The notes beneath the pieces are model-generated. The model saw nothing but the letters and a program-made list of their open reading frames with translations, searched no databases and had not been told where the DNA came from. Below, in pieces: positions 12,050-23,400 of a stretch of 58,486 nt of DNA. Source of the stretch: Annulohypoxylon bovei var. microspora (lineage: Eukaryota; Ascomycota; Sordariomycetes; Xylariales; Hypoxylaceae); NCBI GenBank assembly GCA_022836615.1, contig MU405400.1:1-58486 (forward strand). The letters are read 5' to 3'. The translations under genes were made by a program, and so were the position numbers. Numbering within the stretch: the stretch's first letter is position 1; each line of letters begins with the position of its first letter.

Positions 12050-13270
12050 TGAGATTGTCTTCTGGTGGGTCGTCCTCTGATCCTTTTGGTATGGAGAATA
12101 ATGCTAGTTGCTGTAAATGTCGTGAGACATGCTGTCTGAATTATTTTGCTCCAACCATGACACGGTCGTCTGATATATCATGTAATGGGTTTCTCTTCGT
12201 TCCTAGGTCACGTAAATTTTGTTCCTATTCGTCACAAAAGGGACAATCTGACGCTAATATAAGTTGCAGTGGACGTTGACCAGGAGTCACTAATGCGTCG
12301 AGTTGTTCCGGGTCAACCCTTCGTTGTGTTCGATAGGATGACTCTTCAGATACATCTTAGTACCGAATACATAGTCCCTCTATCACATGATGCAGGTCCA
12401 TTGACCCCTATCACGGTGTAACTCATGATCGAACCATGTTTTCCGATCGCCAAAAAGCTCATGGTCACATTCCCCTTTTCCCCTCAGCCTCTGCAGATAA
12501 CGAATCTGAGATTAACGATTGTATTCCATCGTCTTCCGCTGTCTCCATGACAACTCGAAGTAGCTCAATGTTCATAGTGGATTCTTGAGTTAATGGCTTG
12601 GTATGCACCTATTCCTTCAGACATAGTTTCAAGGCTGGCTTTAAGCTATATTAGAACTGAAGCAGCCGTTTTCTCTTCAGTCATTGCAGGCTTGACATCG
12701 TCCAAAATCGCCAGAGGCAATAAATCATGAATAGCTTTGTTATCGCTAGAGTGTCCCGCAAGACTATTTCAATATTGAAATGCCGCAAGAAGTGCCTTCG
12801 CTTCGTGCTTTTACGACCAAGCCGATCGTGAAGCCATTTGAATCCCGGCCTCAAGAGTTTCGGATAATGCTGAACACGCGTGCATTCGTTGGCGACTATA
12901 AGAAGATCCTGCGCTTCGTTATCGACCGATGTTTCGATTATCTCGACGTCCGGTAACAATCTCAAGTAGCTACTGCAAAGACCTCTTGTTAGTCGAGAAC
13001 CAGCACAGGATTTATAATATCTCACAGTCTGAAAGGACATCACAGAGATTTCTAAGGATATCATAGACCTCTTGAAGAAGTTCTGCCGCATTCGCAAGGC
13101 AGAATTCTAAAGATGACTTCGAAGAAGCTTAATGATTCGCACCGATGTTGCCGACCCATTGTTGGAAGCGGTCGCTTGCGTCGTTAGCATGTTCTACAGC
13201 AACGTACCGAGCACCGTTGTCGCGAGTAAGTTCGAGTTCATAGAGAATGTCATGGAATAGACCGTGCACC
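12050..13270 (-). pseudogene. Decayed C2H2-type fungal gene (DRFQQWVGNIGA ... CPFC ... HLQQLALF family)
   Basis: Read on the minus strand in changing frames. Near 13256-13139 it gives DILYELEL followed by DRFQQWVGNIGA, the N-terminal signature of a large family of fungal proteins that carry C2H2-like fingers. Next comes a helical stretch (SLEFCLANAAELLQEVYDIL, 13132-13020 area). The other end near 12270-12050 gives LASDCPFCDE, then FRQHVSRHLQQLALFSIPKG, the conserved C-terminal finger of the same family. The reading is broken by several stops and frame changes. Two of the stops sit exactly where relatives have Trp (TGG to TAG) and Gln (CAA to TAA), which are RIP-type transitions. I infer an inactivated gene; its function when intact is unknown (often speculated to be regulatory or linked to incompatibility). 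Confidence 0.6.
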
Positions 13271-14975
13271 CTTCCCTACAGTCACGATCGACGTTCGTCA
13301 TTAAAACATAATGTCCGCAGGTTACGGATTATTTAGATCGAGATATTAAGGACGGGGAAAGGGGAAGAGGGGTAGTCTGAGTGAAAAAGAGAACGCTGAG
13401 ATTATCCTTTTACCATTGGTGCGTACAGAATGCAAGTGTGAGCCAATCTCCAACCCCTCATTCCTCTAATATGGTTATCGCAGGAGACTTTCAACCGCAC
13501 AAATAATAATCTCTATGCAGTCTATCGTGAGGAATTATTACGCTTTTTAGACCCCATAAACAGCAATTAGTACGATGGCCGGATTCGAAATGGCCGGTAC
13601 TGTACTTGGTGCTTGTCTTTTGGCCATATCAGCTCTCGGGGGCTGGCGGGAGTTGGCATTAGTGGCGACTGGAGGAAAGAAATGATCAACAACGTGCTTA
13701 TGTCGTTAGAGAGGTGTTGCAAATACTTCGCTAAGCCCCTAGGAAATAACTTTTGCGTTATTATGGGAGAAGACGTAAGAGACTAGCTTAGGTAACACTG
13801 CGCTGGATAGGTAATTGGCCCTCTGTTTTGGTATTGACTCAGATATTATAAACGGCCCCCAAGAGGCGAACATGTCGGATGACGGGCCGAGCCGCGCTCA
13901 GCTGAAACCCGGCTACCTGGATAGGCAAAGGATGGCTCAGAGGCTCAGAGTATGTATTCTGAGAGCGAGTCTTCCAAGTATGTACATATGGGACTGCTAG
14001 TTCTAAGGGTATTATTGGTCGAAGATCACAGAAGAATCACGCGTTCCTCTTCTTCGTCAGAAGTTTTACCCTATGGCACGATCATCACTTGACACTAGAA
14101 GTTTTGAGGTTGCCTATGCGCGTAGTACATGTACCAGTTGTGACAAAAATAGTGCAGTATGTAGATGTACACTATATGGGTAACGGGATAATATGAGTTA
14201 AGAAGAGGTAGGTAGTTGCGTAAACTCATTCGATGCGATATAGATACCTAATTAGACATAGCAATCTCTCCAAGGATTAGTAGAATGTTCCTTTCGTCGA
14301 CGGTACCTAAGCGAACGGGTATCCCTTCTAAGTAGATAGAAACCAGAAGGGGTATGTTCCGATCCACCTAATGCGCCTATGTAATGCATCTTTAGCGTAG
14401 CCATTATCAATACCTCATGGTCAAATGCGCACCCGTAGACCGTAAATCAAGATAGTAAAGAAATAAAATCAAAGACTCGCTAGATGCTACGGAAGTAAAA
14501 AGGGGGGGTATCATCGCTCAATCTGCCTCTGCTCATTATGATCGTCGCTAGTCGTCAATCTCGTTCGTTAAAGGTCATAACACAAAGAAAAAATTTGTCG
14601 TGTCGTGAGCGTCGTTATCTCGTGGGTCTGTTGTTCCCATAGATTCGTCTCTGCCGTCCGATGTCGTATTCTCATAAGAAGATGAGGGGATGGGCTTCGT
14701 AAGTGTTTTTGCTCGGCGTCGCGAATATAGGACATGCGAAAAGGAAAAGAAGCGGAGATAGCAACTTTTGAGAAAAGATAAGCCAAGCAAGTGTAGATTA
14801 TATGTGAAGGAGGATCAATGTTTGAATCGACAACGTAGGATTTTAATGGAGTTGGGGGTCGTCTCCTTTTCGATGGTCTCACACCTCGATGAGTTCTTGG
14901 ATGTGATCCATAAAGTCGTAAATAGGTAACCGTGGTCGCACTCTTTTTCATGCGTCCAAGCCTCCTCTGATCGGT
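13271..14975. other. Intergenic region
   Basis: No supported gene. It has short open frames only, and the end nearest 14975 should contain the 3' UTR of the minus-strand gene that follows. A plus-strand frame at 13815-14000 has no family resemblance and was not called. Confidence 0.5.
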
Positions 14976-16984
14976 CTATTGACTATCAGGCGCCGTGATC
15001 TCGTTATCCACGGGCGAATCGGGGATCGATGCGGCCGATGTCTCAGGCGACGAGGAGAATAGCTCCTGGAAGCGCGTGGCGGCTTCGCTATGCGCGAATC
15101 GCAACTCGTAAGCGCCGAAGCGGCCCTTGCGCTGGTGCATTGGCCGGTACGTCTCGCAAAAGACGTAGGGCTGCATGTCGCGCAGCCAAATGCACCGCTT
15201 GGACTTGCGGAGCAGCCAGGATGAGGACACGTTCGGAGGAACTGAAGGAGGGAGCATTAGTTACTAGATGATGGGGAAAGATTATCTGATATAAATAGGG
15301 CGAAAGGGGGTGGTAGCGATAGATGATTGTCACGTACTAAATGCCGTCCATATGGGACAGGCCCTCAGTTTTCCTTCCCAGACAGCTGCGTGAAGACGAC
15401 AACCTCCTGTTATGGTATCCTCGAACACCATAAGAACGTGTTGATATCCATCGTCGATGATTTGCCTACGAATTATATGTTAATTTCTTTTCGTTACGCG
15501 AGAAGAGACCTGTGGCTTACGCTTGAAACAGGCGTTTTTCCTTGCGGAGGTGGAATTCGTTAGGGTTAACTTTGAATGTGAGCTGGCTACGAACTCTCAG
15601 GCATAGGAATGTGCAGTAGAAAAGCACCATTTCTGTTCCTCGTTAGTTTGGTTCTCGCTGTGTTCAGGCTATGCATGGTACTAACCTTCCCAGGTCAAGA
15701 AGGATAGGTTCGCCCAAGGCCTGATCCGCTGCTCCTCCATACTCCATCTAGACAAGTGTAAGACAGAATCGCTCTCTCGTCGAATAGACAGCTCGTGTAC
15801 CCCTAGCACCGAAACCCAGTTTTGGCTGGCAACTTTCGAACGGATTAAGAGGGAGGGTGCTCGGTTTCTCAGTTGCAAGAAAAAAATAACCGAGATGCGA
15901 TCACTATCGAACGACCTGAGGTATTTGTTAGTTTGAGATATGTGTTATGTTAAGTGGGTCGGCATAATGAAAAGGTGAAGCATGTAATTAGTTACCTTTT
16001 GACTAGTATCTTGACATCTCGTGAGAGCGGCGGGAGATGGCCCAGTTTCTGCAAAGGGCCGAACGCATCTGAGCTACGTGGTGTTAACCTCAAAGTTGAG
16101 TATTGAACCTATTCCAGCGAAGTAAGTGGCTTACCGTCCTTGGGCCTTGAATTCCCTCCGAGACGGCAGTGGTTGGGTGAAGATCGCCTCAGCCCAGTGC
16201 GAATTCTGCTCTAATTTCAATACCATGTTCCCCGATAAGAGAGTTAAGGTCCTTACTGTCTCTTGGTTCCAGAACTCTAAAGCCTCGTCTCGTCTTATGA
16301 GATCGGTTCTAATGGGATTCGGCGGAGCTAAGCGAAGAGTTGAGTTACACATCAACAAAAAGGATATACGGGTTACTGACGGATCTGCCTGGCTTCACGC
16401 AGTTGAAGGATGCGGATTCGTAGAGATTCCATTGCATTCAAGTCAAAGTTCGGGGACCTATGTAGCTGGGTAGCAAAAAGGAATCACTAAGGGGTCATTC
16501 TAGAAAGGTCTTACCTCGTCAGAAGTTCTTGGAGCAGCCTCAGGAACTGGTTATACATGATAAATCTAGCTGGCAAAGTCGTGCCGGGAAGTTCATTGCC
16601 CAACTTATAGTACATCGTCCTCCAACGATGTTCCTTGTTTAGTGACTTGTCCTCGTAGAACGTCGTAATATCCCGGAGCGTCTTGCAGAGACACGGTAAG
16701 ATGACATTGAGGTAATCAAAAACAGCGGGCAACTGAGAGAGGTGTATCTGAGCCTGTTCCGCCAGGTCCCGAAGCAGTCGGCTCGTGTTATAGATTTCGT
16801 CAATGATCCCGTTCAGGTGAGGATGAAACTTCTCTGGGAGAGCATTTCGTAAGCCTTGGAGGTTGAAGCCAGCCAAGTCGGCACGATCGGCCTCGTGAAA
16901 ACAGCCATTGAGTAGTTGAGGGCTGAGCTGATGGGCCGCCGCCCTGGCGGTAGGTGTTCTGGAACGGCGTAAAATAGAGTCCAT
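14976..16984 (-). CDS. Conserved filamentous-fungal protein of unknown function, eight exons
   Basis: I recognise the family pattern but know no function for it. Exons 16984-16515, 16457-16381, 16327-16135, 16073-15996, 15915-15686, 15632-15521, 15465-15338 and 15241-14976 join in phase to 517 aa. The N-terminal 155 residues are largely helical, with the conserved stretch LPCLCKTLRDITTFYEDKS (about 105-125) and YNQFLRLLQELLTR. Exon 2 continues with SPNFDLNAMESLRIRIL and a short Pro run. The second half is beta-rich: PWANLSFLTWEEMVLFYCTF spans the exon 5/6 junction and YRPMHQRKGRFGAYELRF lies near the end, a layout reminiscent of a PH-like fold (inference only). The acceptor of exon 4 had to be the TAG at 16074-16076 rather than the CAG 5 nt later to keep frame. 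No signal peptide or membrane segment is seen. Confidence 0.85.
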
Positions 16985-19753
16985 GATGTTAAGAGTACCT
17001 ATGGTCTCATGATGGCGAGGAATTAAGATATATCACTTCGAAAAAAGAAAAGAAAAACAGCCTTTCCAAAACCTCTCCTCCACAGCCACCATAGGACAAT
17101 GTTTCGTTACACACCAAGGCTGTGCACTACTTATGAGTGATATTAGTGTAAGGGTATAGGAAACTATATTAATATAAATGTCAAGATGGCAGCGGGATAT
17201 AGTGTATAATATCGTTTGAAAGAATTATGGTTCTCGCTCGGTTGCTGATAAGCGCTGATCGCCGTCTCCGCATATGGCAAGCCAGTTGGCCGTACGTGTG
17301 GGGGGAGGGGAAGATTGAGGACGAACTCAGTAGTAAAGGATGAAGAGGAGTTGTGATTGTACCTATTAAAACTGAAAGTGGTGAGAATCTTTTCCGTCAA
17401 TGGAGATCTCTTCTGCTGCAATATCTCATATAACGTGAGTCCAGAGCCCAACGACTGTGGGGTGACGTGTTAGGGATGCATTCCCCAATAGAGAAAAGGC
17501 TCGATTCCGAAGAGCGCAGTGCGTGTGGAGTTCGTCTTTTGCAGCCGCCAAATATCTGTGAATATGTAGGAGGAGCGAATTTTTATTATACGATGATAAG
17601 ATATGACCTGCAAAGAGGCCAGTGCAGAATCTTAGACGTGGATTTTATCAGATACGGGACTTTGACTGGATAACAGCGCATGCGTGATTCAGTCGAAGGG
17701 ACTTTGCCGCCGCTATTTGGTGCATAAGATTTCGAGAAAATTTATAGCATTCCCTTTACTCCGAGAGGCAATTCATAGATATGATAGCAATCAAATACCA
17801 GCGAAGGAATCAGCCGACGCACACGTACATAAATGGGTGAGAGGGCAATCAAGATGTATAAAATAAAATAAAAAGTGACCAAAAAAAATAGAAGTCAATT
17901 GGCTTGGCCGGCCGCTCGGATGTTTGCCAGTGTAGGCAGTTCAGAAATCAGCGCTCTCAAACATTTCCCAGACTCAAGTGAGAGACTGCCACGAAGCCCG
18001 GCAGCAAGAGTATATGCATTGATCATTGGTGGGTCTGGCAGCAATTCCGGATCAGGCGTAGAGCGGTCATGGTGTTACCATGCTCGCGGCGCGGAGAGGG
18101 GAGCACTTGCATGGAATAATATGCAGGGAAGATAGCGGACTGGACGAGGGACGAGGGGGAGGGGAAGAGACGAAGCCATGACGATGCTTGCCGAGCCGCT
18201 TTGTTTGTCTGCGACCTGGCGCGAACCGGAACAGATAGAGGATCAATGACGAGAAGAAAACGAAAGACGAGGCTCTCTGACTTGCTGTGGTACTTTGTTA
18301 CCGCTATTGCGGTTTGTCTCGTAGCCGCTGATGTGTGGTAGCGGTTGGCTTGGCTATGTGATACATTTGTTTCAGTCTGGCGTATACGTACGTTCGCTGG
18401 CGCTTATTAAGCGGCAGAAACATTGTTGTAATAGAGAAAACTAACTACACCCATCTGAAATTTAGAAAATGAGAGATACAAACGCTTAATATGTGAATAT
18501 GAAATACCTATGACGTTTTACGATAGGTTCTCGGATGGTTATATCGTAAGATCGAATGCCGTGTATGTTCGAATATGCAGGACGTTGGGCTAGAATCTGG
18601 CAAAGAAGAGGACGGCAGCATTATCTCCATATCCCCATGTCTGACCGAAGCACCGCTGCAATGCTCCGATCGAGGCTCCGATGGCGTGCGATCAAACTCG
18701 ATGCTTCGTTGCGTTGCTTCCCAACCGCTTGCATGCATTTCCAATCCTAGGTTGGGTAGCTAGCAGCAGTGTCAGATCTGAGTTGATCTGGACTATTCAT
18801 GTAAGAGGTGTCGATACATATGGAATAGTTATGCTGTATAACAGATAATACCTAGGCCGCATATGATGCTGAAGTAATAACTGGACTAAACCGGATACTG
18901 TATCTCTGGCTAGTACACCTATTCCTCAAAGGTCGGTGGATGATTGGATTGGTCCAACCAAATACATACTTATCCAACAGTCAGAAATCGTGGGAAACAG
19001 TAAGTAGAACGCAACGATTCCCCGCGTTGTCTGAATAATGGCTAATGACGACTATCCGGGGACAATGGGTAACATAGATTTTAATAGGCAATCCATATTA
19101 TTTTGTAGCCTTGTGTTTGATGTGTCGTTGCGAACAAGGAAACAGAACTTGAGCATGGGTCTTAGCCACGTCTACTCCCACACCTTGGTCAGACCCCTGA
19201 CCGTCAGCCCGTCCAGATCTTCGGATCAAGATCCTCGGATGCATATCTGTATGCCGAGCACGGGTCAACTTGACCTTGAGTTGGATCCAGCCACGTGGGA
19301 TAAATCTATACTGGTGACATGTTTCCATCCATATTAATCACTGACTCACGTGAAGATCGTAAGACGGCAAAAATACGATACAGTACGATATGCAGACAAC
19401 TTGCTGCGTGAATTGCAAGAGCAAACTATTTTACATGGCGTTGTCGTGAAGCACCGATTTGATGTTTTCGTACTTAGTGCTTCATAGCTTTAATGGCCCT
19501 TGCAAACGACAACTCCACCGGATCAAAGTAATCCCCGAAACTCTGGTCCAGTCATCAGTGAAATCAATGTTGAGAAAACTAAAGCACAATGTCCCTTTCC
19601 CTGTGCATCAACACCGACCGATACCATACGCATTAGACTCGAAAGGAAACTTATGAATCCCCTGCGGTCAAGGCTTTCTGGGCCGACGACCCTCTCGTCA
19701 TCTCATCGTGAAGCCCTATTGCGACCAATTGGAAGATTCGAGATGAGATGTTT
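16985..19753. other. Gene-poor intergenic region
   Basis: Apart from the fragment at 17330-17451, nothing can be supported. Open frames on both strands between 17467 and 19656 lack motifs and overlap one another. The first few hundred bases should contain the promoter of the eight-exon gene. Confidence 0.5.
17330..17451 (-). pseudogene. Possible fragment of a HeLo/DUF7580-type fungal gene
   Basis: The minus strand encodes SGLTLYEILQQKRSPLTEKI before the similarity stops. The pattern LTLxxLLQxxxxPLTEK opens the C-terminal domain of many fungal prion-inhibition or HeLo-associated proteins, just before a conserved helix that is not found here in any frame. There is no start codon context or continuation. 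I treat it as a relic; chance resemblance is possible. Confidence 0.25.
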
Positions 19754-20406
19754 CTATTCGCTCTCTTCCTCAGCAGCGGCCTAATCGGATTCGGCCTAAT
19801 CAGCCACGTTCAGCATTACTTATTAGGAGGGGATGTACAAATAAAATGGGACGTACCTGGTAAGCTTGCTTCTCATCCTCGTATCGCTTCTTGTCAGCCG
19901 CGGCCTTGGCCTCGTATGGGGTTCGCTGCTTGTCGTTCAGAGCCTTCCATCGCTCACCCAAGATCTTGCCGACTTGTCCTACGAGGTTATTAGCACTAAA
20001 GAAAGAGAGACAGAGGTGGGGACTGAGGTAACCTACCGAAAGAGATACCGGGGTTCTCATCGCGGACGTTCTCTCGTTGCTCGTTGGCAAAGAACATGTA
20101 GGCTGAGAGACCACGCTTAGGCGCGTTGGGGTCTATGTCAAGGTGTTAGTCGATATGTAATACGATATATGTGATCAGGTCAACTGCGAGCAAATACGGT
20201 CGGTCCATAACTGATACCCTTTAACACCCATGAAGCAAGGATGGGCCATCATGGGCGATGAGTTTCTGATTATATTGGATGCCGAATTTGCACATGCCAC
20301 ACCCAGAGTATGCGACAGCGAATTGTCTATGGGACGACTTACCCTTCTTGCTCTTGCGCTTCTCGACCTTTCCGGTCTTACCGCGCTTGGTGGCTTCCTT
20401 AGGCAT
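19754..20406 (-). CDS. NHP6: Nhp6-type HMG-box chromatin protein
   Basis: This small non-specific DNA-bending protein works with nucleosomes, FACT and transcription complexes. Exons 20406-20343, 20132-20037, 19978-19857 and 19780-19754 give 102 aa. A basic N-terminus (MPKEATKRGKTGKVEKRKSK) leads into the single HMG box: DPNAPKRGLSAYMFFANEQR, then GQVGKILGERWKAL, then KAAADKKRYEDEKQAY. This is the full-length family size. The last intron has two acceptors 15 nt apart. The nearer one (TAG 19796-19798) gives the ending AESD, the farther one (TAG 19781-19783) gives AAAEEESE; I chose the second because relatives end in an acidic Ser-containing tail. Introns are 210, 58 and 76 bp (last acceptor as chosen). 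Confidence 0.95.
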
Positions 20407-23400
20407 GATGGATAGTAGTGCTGGAATGATATGTTAGTTTTTGCGTAATTACAAAGCTGAATTAAAGTTATAAGTATTGAGAGTAGGTTGTTATGAGACG
20501 TGTTGTGTTGTTGGAAGAAAGTGGAGGGGATTGCAGGAATTAATCGTGTGATTGTCGCAAACGCGCGATAGTGATGAGGGGCAGATGAATAGAGTGGTGG
20601 TTGGTGGTTGACAGTTGGAAATTGGTAATTGGTAATTGGTGGTTGATGCACAATTGTCTAGTCGCGATGCGATGCTGTCGCAAATGCAATTGCGACCGCC
20701 AACGCGTGAAAACCGCGTCTTGAAGCTCGAAATCGAAGCAAATAGGGCTATCCGCATACCTTGAAGAAGTTTTGAAGTATTTGGATAACGACGTTGTGGT
20801 TAACGAGGCTGTTGCGCGCGATCGCAGTCAGTTGAATTGTCCAGTATAAAAATACAGGGTGGGTTCTTTTTAATTGATGACGATGGACGAGAGAGGGAAG
20901 TAGATGGTGCAACTGTCTAAGCTCAATAGAAGCTTTATATGAGCTTCAAATGAGTCCCGACGACGATGCAAACGTCGAAAAAATATTGCAATTAACAATA
21001 TACCAATTTATACAACTAATGCGATCAAGCCAAGCGCAATAGAAGTATGTGGTTGATGGTGACTTGGTGTTTGCAGTGTAGTGCCATATAAATAGAGGTA
21101 CTCACAATTTGTATGGGAGGTATTGAGGTTGAGTGAGGTGCGCGATTGTATGGGAGACGATTTTGGTGGTAGATTTGTATGAGAGAGAAGAGAGGGAAAT
21201 TTGTATGGGGGGAAACGTTGGCCTACTGCCTTTTTACTGCGAGTGGGTGATTGTGTGGACAATGTGTGAGAGCAAGAACCAGGCAAGACTTAAGACTGCC
21301 CCAATTTCTAAGGGAGGGTGCGAAAGCTGCGAAAGAGGGAGGGGGTCTGCACCAAAAAGCGGGCAAGCGGGCGAACAAGACCGTGCCTACCTCGCCTGTC
21401 TTCACACTGATTTCCCTACTACCTACTACATGCCTACCACCGTACCTTCCTAGGTAGCCCAAGTAGACCTGTACATACCGTACATACCGCACATACTTAC
21501 CTAGACCTACCTAGACCTGTACCTAGGTAAGTACAGGTATATACATTCTACATACATGCTAGGGGGTTAACCAAGCGAATTCAAGAAAGCAACCGCAACC
21601 ACTGGTTGTTCTCTGGTCAACGAAACTTTTGTGTGTGGGCTTCCAGTCTTTGGGGTGGCTGGGTACCTCTCTCACCAAATTTAGTCCAAAAGGTACTTTT
21701 TAGCGGCCCTTGGAAGTTAGCCCTTGTAGTCTAGGACGTTACAATCAGCAATGAATACAACTTACAAGGAAGGAGGTGACCTCGGATCTACAGTGTTTCT
21801 CGTACTGTAAGAGCTACTTTACCTACTAGGTAAGTTGGCGTTTTGGAGGAAGGTATGCCATGTCGCTTTGTTATTACTGTATCACTTTCCTTGGTCGATT
21901 TTTATTCATTCATTCGGTCATTCATTCTACTTCCTACTTCTCCTTCCCCAGCGGCAACTAGCACGACCAGACTTTACCTTTCCTGTTACATGAAGTACTC
22001 CCTACCCAATTTTACTTAGTAAGGTACATAGTCTTAAAGTGGTCGGTGGTCACTCACGGTTTCTCTTTTTGCCTTCTCCGCTGTTGTCCCTCCTTCTCTG
22101 CCTCTTATGTTTCAATGGTCTCAATGAAAGCAGCACGGAAATGGTAGCAGTTTCTCCGACGTGACCGGAATGGAATTGGACTAAACAAAAGAGGGAAGAC
22201 GCAAAGTACATCACAACATGATCCTACCAAGTTTTAGCTTAAACCCTGATACTGTGTACCTTTAACTTTTACTTTATCTGAAGTGGGAAATGGGTGGCCT
22301 CATTGATTTCCTTGTTATTATTGAATGTTTTTTTTTCTTCCTTTATTATTTTATTTTAGTCAAAGCATCGGGAATCAACATCCATTCAATCCCATCTAAC
22401 CATCTTCTAACCTACTCCATTCCTAAAATGATCAAAACACACAAGGCCTCCAATTTTCTATTTTCTGTTTCTACCAACACACCAATAATTCGAAATGTAT
22501 ACCTGTTACTACACCAGCTTCCTGGAATCTTAATTGCACCTGGACACTCTTAGATCCTCTCATGAGAGAAAGGATCAGCGTGAGGCACTGGCAAACTGGG
22601 AATCGATGAATGAATTTGCGGAAGAAGGGTGTGATAAAAAAAAAAGGAGACAAAAAAAGCAGAGCTCAAACACCGAAAGGAGCAGAGGAGAGGTACACAT
22701 AGCCTGTAGGCTGTAGGCTGTACGTTCATTGATGATTGATACACCCATAAAGCCTAGAAAGTACCTTGCAGTCCCTTGTTAGCGCAAGAGTACATGCCCA
22801 TTGCCCATGCTACTATCAGGCTTGGATTCCCCTGGTGGGTGAAATTTTTTTTCGCCTTTGCCTGGTCTGGTTCTATGCAGCTGATTACAACCACACGAAT
22901 TCTTAGCTGCTGTTCTGGGAGTCTGACACTCCCCCTCTCTGTTTGCTATGGCTGATTTCTCTGTCTCTCCCCTTTCTTTCGCATTCAACCTATCCCACCT
23001 CAACCTATCCAACCCCTAGGCAAAAGTTGGTGCATCACACAACCTTGGAACTGGATAACCATTCAACGCACGTCGGTCAAGTTGCTAACTAACAGGAAAA
23101 TTCCGCTTAATTACAAAACCCAAACTTAGATTCTTATTCGCCTTGCTAAATGCTTCAACATAAGATCTCTACGGTTCTGGTTCTAGTTCTGGTTCTGGCT
23201 CTGGTTCTGTCAGCAGGCTTTGTACGTACATATTTTCAAAAAGTTGGACGATCTAGATTCAAAAGGTCTCCGTGCGTTCTTGTTGGTCCGTTACTCTACT
23301 TCTCGCTAAACGATTACGATGTTTACCTCCTTGATAACTCGGTCACTATTGGATACTTTATATTTCGCCAATACTCATCATAAGATGGATTCGGATCGCG

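Noticed and set aside
22290..22744. Overlapping 60-87 codon frames in the NHP6 upstream desert
   Set aside because: Low-complexity Phe/Ser/Leu-rich translations of T/C tracts on both strands without homology.
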